From NCBI GenBank assembly GCA_035544315.1, contig DATKGB010000151.1:1-7251 (forward strand): DNA of 7,251 nucleotides, read 5' to 3'. The notes beneath the pieces are model-generated. The model worked only from the letters and a program-made list of their open reading frames with translations. It was not told the DNA's origin and did not search any database. A program made the translations under genes and the position numbers. Below, in pieces: positions 5,654 through 7,251 of the stretch. The DNA is from JALYSX01 sp035544315 (GTDB taxonomy: Bacteria > Vulcanimicrobiota > Vulcanimicrobiia > Vulcanimicrobiales > Vulcanimicrobiaceae). Position 1 is the stretch's first letter. Every line of letters starts with the position of its first letter.

Positions 5654-6127
5654 TCAGAAACGCTTATTCGAGGACGCGGCGGGATCGATGTCGCAGGCGA
5701 GGCGCTTGACGAAATCGGTGAGGGAGGCACGTGCCATGCGGTTGCCGAGAACGGCGTCGAACGTTCGGCCGAGCAAGCCGCCCGGGGGCATGTAGGTTCC
5801 GTCGATTTCGATTCGGGAGACTCGGGAATCGGCATCGGCATAGACGTTCATGAACCCGGAAAACGTCGGATAGGGTCCTCCGCCTGAGGGGACCCAATCG
5901 ATATAAAATGTATCGTCGAGGTTCTTGGGGTCGCGCTCGAGGCGAAAGCGCATGACGACCTCGCGCTCCAAGGAAAGACCGTCGCGGCGACCTTCGCGCA
6001 ACGGAACCCGCAGCGGCAGGCGGATGCTGCCGTCACCGCGTCGACGTTCGTCCATAAACTTTGCAAGCAGCCGTTGGGCAGTTTTGGCCGGGTATTGAAC
6101 GGCGGCGGCCGCGCGCACTCTGGGCAT
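5654..6127 (-). CDS. Uncharacterised SRPBCC/START-like protein, paralogue 1
   Basis: A 157-residue soluble protein with no signal peptide or membrane helix, probably an alpha/beta helix-grip (SRPBCC/START-like) fold by overall pattern; the ligand is unknown. The best-conserved block is WVPSGGGPYPTFSG (78-91), followed by strand-rich sequence, GTYMPPGGLLGRTFDAVLG (110-128) and a C-terminal amphipathic helix. The same blocks occur in the divergent gene at 6222-6698, so the two are paralogues. The ATG at 6127 has AGGGG only two bases upstream. A longer frame reaches 6223, but its first 32 residues are Arg/Ser-rich, have no counterpart in the paralogue and would overlap the divergent start. It is probably the first gene of an operon with the PAS kinase (40-base gap), which hints that it senses or binds something for that pathway; this is inference. 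Confidence 0.8.
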   Translation of the reverse strand: MPRVRAAAAVQYPAKTAQRLLAKFMDERRRGDGSIRLPLRVPLREGRRDGLSLEREVVMRFRLERDPKNLDDTFYIDWVPSGGGPYPTFSGFMNVYADADSRVSRIEIDGTYMPPGGLLGRTFDAVLGNRMARASLTDFVKRLACDIDPAASSNKRF

Positions 6128-6221
6128 AACCCCTATGCTGCCCGACAATTGAGAAAAAACGAAGAACGATCGTTCGCACGATCTTCGCCGGTGCTTCCGC
6201 TGCGCGTGACACACTACTTGC
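6128..6221. promoter_or_regulatory. Divergent promoter region between the two SRPBCC-like paralogues
   Basis: These 94 bases separate the two start codons and must hold both promoters. An A run (about 6154-6159) and the repeat cluster at 6163-6189 stand out. No standard -35/-10 pair could be assigned with confidence. Confidence 0.45.
6164..6188. repeat. 12-bp palindrome overlapping a near-tandem ACGATC repeat (candidate operator)
   Basis: GAACGATCGTTC (6164-6175) is a perfect palindrome. It overlaps ACGATCGTTCGC (6166-6177), which is followed directly by ACGATCTTCGC (6178-6188), identical except for one missing G. The position midway between divergent genes suggests a shared regulator site. 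This rests on symmetry alone. Confidence 0.3.
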
Positions 6222-6698
6222 ATGACAAACGTCGTCCAACGCCATCTCCTGGCCTGCCCCTATGGGCTGGCCAAAACATACCTTCAGTTCGAGCTCGGCG
6301 GCGACCGGCAACTTTGGCATTTGCGCGTTCCGACGCCCGCGGCGAGCGTCAATCCGCTCGTCGAATTCGCAAAGGATGTGGACGTGACGGTTCGTCCGTC
6401 CGTCGACCCGATGCATTTCGATCAACCGTGGAACGTCATGTGGGCGCCGCACGGCGGCGGTCCTTACCCGACCTTCGTTGGTACGCTCACCGTCCGGGCC
6501 GACGAAGATTGGAACGTCGCCGCACTCGAATTAGTCGGTTCCTACGAACCGCCCCTGGGCGCGGCCGGCAAGATCTTCGATGTCTTATTCGGGGCGCGAC
6601 TAGCATCCGCAACGGCTAAAGATCTCCTCGCGGAGATCGGCCAGCGGCTTGAGGCACACTATCGTCGCGATGAAGCGACGAAAGTCGCGCAGGTCTGA
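6222..6698 (+). CDS. Uncharacterised SRPBCC/START-like protein, paralogue 2
   Basis: A 158-residue soluble protein, almost the same length as its divergent neighbour. It shares with that protein, in order, an N-terminal segment around YGLAKTYLQFEL, a short LRVP strand, the block WAPHGGGPYPTFVG (74-87), GSYEPPLGAAGKIFDVLFG (106-124) and an amphipathic C-terminal helix with ASATAKDLL. The pattern suggests an SRPBCC/START-like hydrophobic-ligand-binding fold. No catalytic residues or function can be assigned. No SD sequence is visible before the ATG, so translation may be leaderless or weak. The following copper-protein gene is 59 bases downstream on the same strand and may or may not be co-transcribed. 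Confidence 0.82.
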   Translation: MTNVVQRHLLACPYGLAKTYLQFELGGDRQLWHLRVPTPAASVNPLVEFAKDVDVTVRPSVDPMHFDQPWNVMWAPHGGGPYPTFVGTLTVRADEDWNVAALELVGSYEPPLGAAGKIFDVLFGARLASATAKDLLAEIGQRLEAHYRRDEATKVAQV

Positions 6699-6744
6699 GC
6701 CGGCGCGCCGAAATCCGCACACACACCCCCATCACCTCGCCTGA

Positions 6745-6748
6745 AAGG
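6745..6748 (+). promoter_or_regulatory. Ribosome binding site of the CuA cupredoxin gene
   Basis: AAGG lies 9 bases before the ATG at 6758. The 59-base gap before the gene also has a 10-bp GC palindrome (6701-6710) right after the previous stop, without a T tract. Confidence 0.45.
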
Positions 6749-6757
6749 CGGCCATTT

Positions 6758-7177
6758 ATGTCTCGATCTCTATTCCAAGTCAATGTCCTAACGCGGCTTG
6801 TTCTCACCAGCGCGTTATGTATTCTCGGCGTGTCCGGCACCGCGAGCGCAGATCCCGTGTCGGTTCAACCGGATCTCTCCACTGTCTCCGTCGCCGTTTC
6901 CACCAGTGTCTCCGTCGTTGCTTCCAATTGGAAGTTCACGCCCGGAACAATTACCGTGCATCTGAACAAGCTAACGACCCTCCGGCTTACTTCGACCGAG
7001 GGCGTCCATGGAATCCAGTCAAGCGATCTGGGCATCGCCGATACGACCATCATGCCGGGCAAGTTTGTGACCGTTGCGTTTACGCCAAAGAAACTGGGCA
7101 CCTATCAAGCCCATTGCGCCATTTTTTGCGGCGCCGGCCATGCCGCTATGATGTTGACCATTAAAGTCGTCCCGTGA
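6758..7177 (+). CDS. Secreted CuA-type cupredoxin (cytochrome c oxidase subunit II-like)
   Basis: A 139-residue exported protein. Residues 1-31 are a signal peptide: basic start, hydrophobic stretch LVLTSALCILGVSG, and an ASA cleavage site before Asp32. The mature part is a cupredoxin beta-barrel with the subunit II pattern SNWKFTPGTITV (56-67) and LTSTEGVHGIQ (77-87). The CuA side-chain ligands are complete: His84, Cys120, Cys124, His128 and Met131, in CAIFCGAGHAAM. Subunit II usually has Glu two residues after the first Cys, where it helps bind Mg; here it is Ile122. There are no transmembrane hairpins before the barrel, unlike true oxidase subunit II, so this is a free periplasmic electron carrier or a copper-site protein, or a subunit-II replacement. 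Its TGA overlaps the GTG of the next exported protein, so the two are probably translated together. The assignment as a CuA protein is firm; the partner is unknown. Confidence 0.9.
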   Translation: MSRSLFQVNVLTRLVLTSALCILGVSGTASADPVSVQPDLSTVSVAVSTSVSVVASNWKFTPGTITVHLNKLTTLRLTSTEGVHGIQSSDLGIADTTIMPGKFVTVAFTPKKLGTYQAHCAIFCGAGHAAMMLTIKVVP

Positions 7178-7251
7178 TCGGACGCCGCCTTCGCACGGCG
7201 GTCGTTTCGGCCGCCTGTGCGCTGCTCCTCGTAGCGGCCACCGGGGCCGAG
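7174..7251 (+). CDS. N-terminus of an exported protein (partial)
   Basis: GTG at 7174 overlaps the cupredoxin stop (GTGA), and the frame stays open for 26 codons to the window end. The translation begins MIGRRLRTAVVSAACALLL and continues through Ala-rich residues, a typical signal peptide with a basic n-region and hydrophobic core; the RR pair lacks a full Tat motif. The gene is thus exported and tightly coupled to the CuA protein. A copper-assembly factor such as SCO, or a cytochrome c, would fit the context, but nothing in the 26 residues identifies it. A GC hairpin (CCGCC 7185-7189 with GGCGG 7197-7201) lies in the early coding region. Confidence 0.65.
   Translation, partial: MIGRRLRTAVVSAACALLLVAATGAE

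Noticed and set aside
5140..5709. A 189-residue open frame on the + strand
   Set aside because: It is antisense to the PAS kinase, whose motifs are complete, and no domain is visible in the + translation.
5614..5841. N-terminal extension of the PAS kinase to an ATG at 5841
   Set aside because: The added 76 residues are Ser/Pro-rich, lie entirely over or just past the upstream gene, and precede a normal PAS start.
6128..6223. N-terminal extension of the - strand SRPBCC-like gene to 6223
   Set aside because: The extra 32 residues are basic and low-complexity, are absent from the paralogue, and would overlap the divergent gene's start codon.
7181..7203. GC hairpin after the cupredoxin gene as a terminator
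   Set aside because: There is no T tract, and it lies inside the signal-peptide coding region of the overlapping downstream gene.

Overview
The window comes from a GC-rich, tightly packed bacterial chromosome. Genes overlap or abut, GTG starts are common, and several genes have weak Shine-Dalgarno (SD) sequences. Secreted proteins with signal peptides and a CuA-type copper protein point to an aerobic or facultatively aerobic bacterium. The NAD-dependent formate dehydrogenase resembles that of methylotrophs. I cannot place it taxonomically from sequence alone; an uncultivated soil-type lineage is a guess. No tRNA, rRNA, CRISPR array, transposase or convincing rho-independent terminator was seen.

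Layout. 1-78 is the 3' end of an unrecognised + strand gene. 146-1309 (+) is NAD-dependent formate dehydrogenase. Tail to tail with it, with no base between the stop codons, lies 1310-2686 (-). This is a two-domain protein: an N-terminal nucleoside-deoxyribosyltransferase-like (DRHyd/TIR-like) domain and a C-terminal TPR domain of the TPR-S / MAP3K TRAFs-binding (DUF4071) kind. That architecture is proposed to belong to NAD-derived-signal immune systems and to have given rise to the regulatory part of animal ASK kinases.

2856-5613 is a dense two-component locus. On the + strand an OmpR-type response regulator overlaps by ATGA a 57-codon gene (3566-3739). Its product looks like a naked DHp hairpin: an H-box histidine with no ATPase domain. 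Converging on it from the - strand are a soluble PAS histidine kinase and two single-domain receivers. Together these supply the His-Asp-His-Asp parts of a Spo0-like phosphorelay, which is an inference. The - strand operon starts with a small SRPBCC-like protein (5654-6127). A clear paralogue of it (6222-6698) is transcribed divergently from the other side of a 94-base region that holds a 12-bp palindrome and a near-tandem repeat.

6758-7177 (+) is a secreted, single-domain cupredoxin with the complete CuA side-chain ligand set of cytochrome oxidase subunit II. Its stop overlaps the GTG start of another exported protein that runs off the window. The most interesting items are the 57-aa stand-alone phosphoacceptor protein with its possible phosphorelay, the DRHyd-TPR-S protein, and the divergent pair of uncharacterised paralogues.
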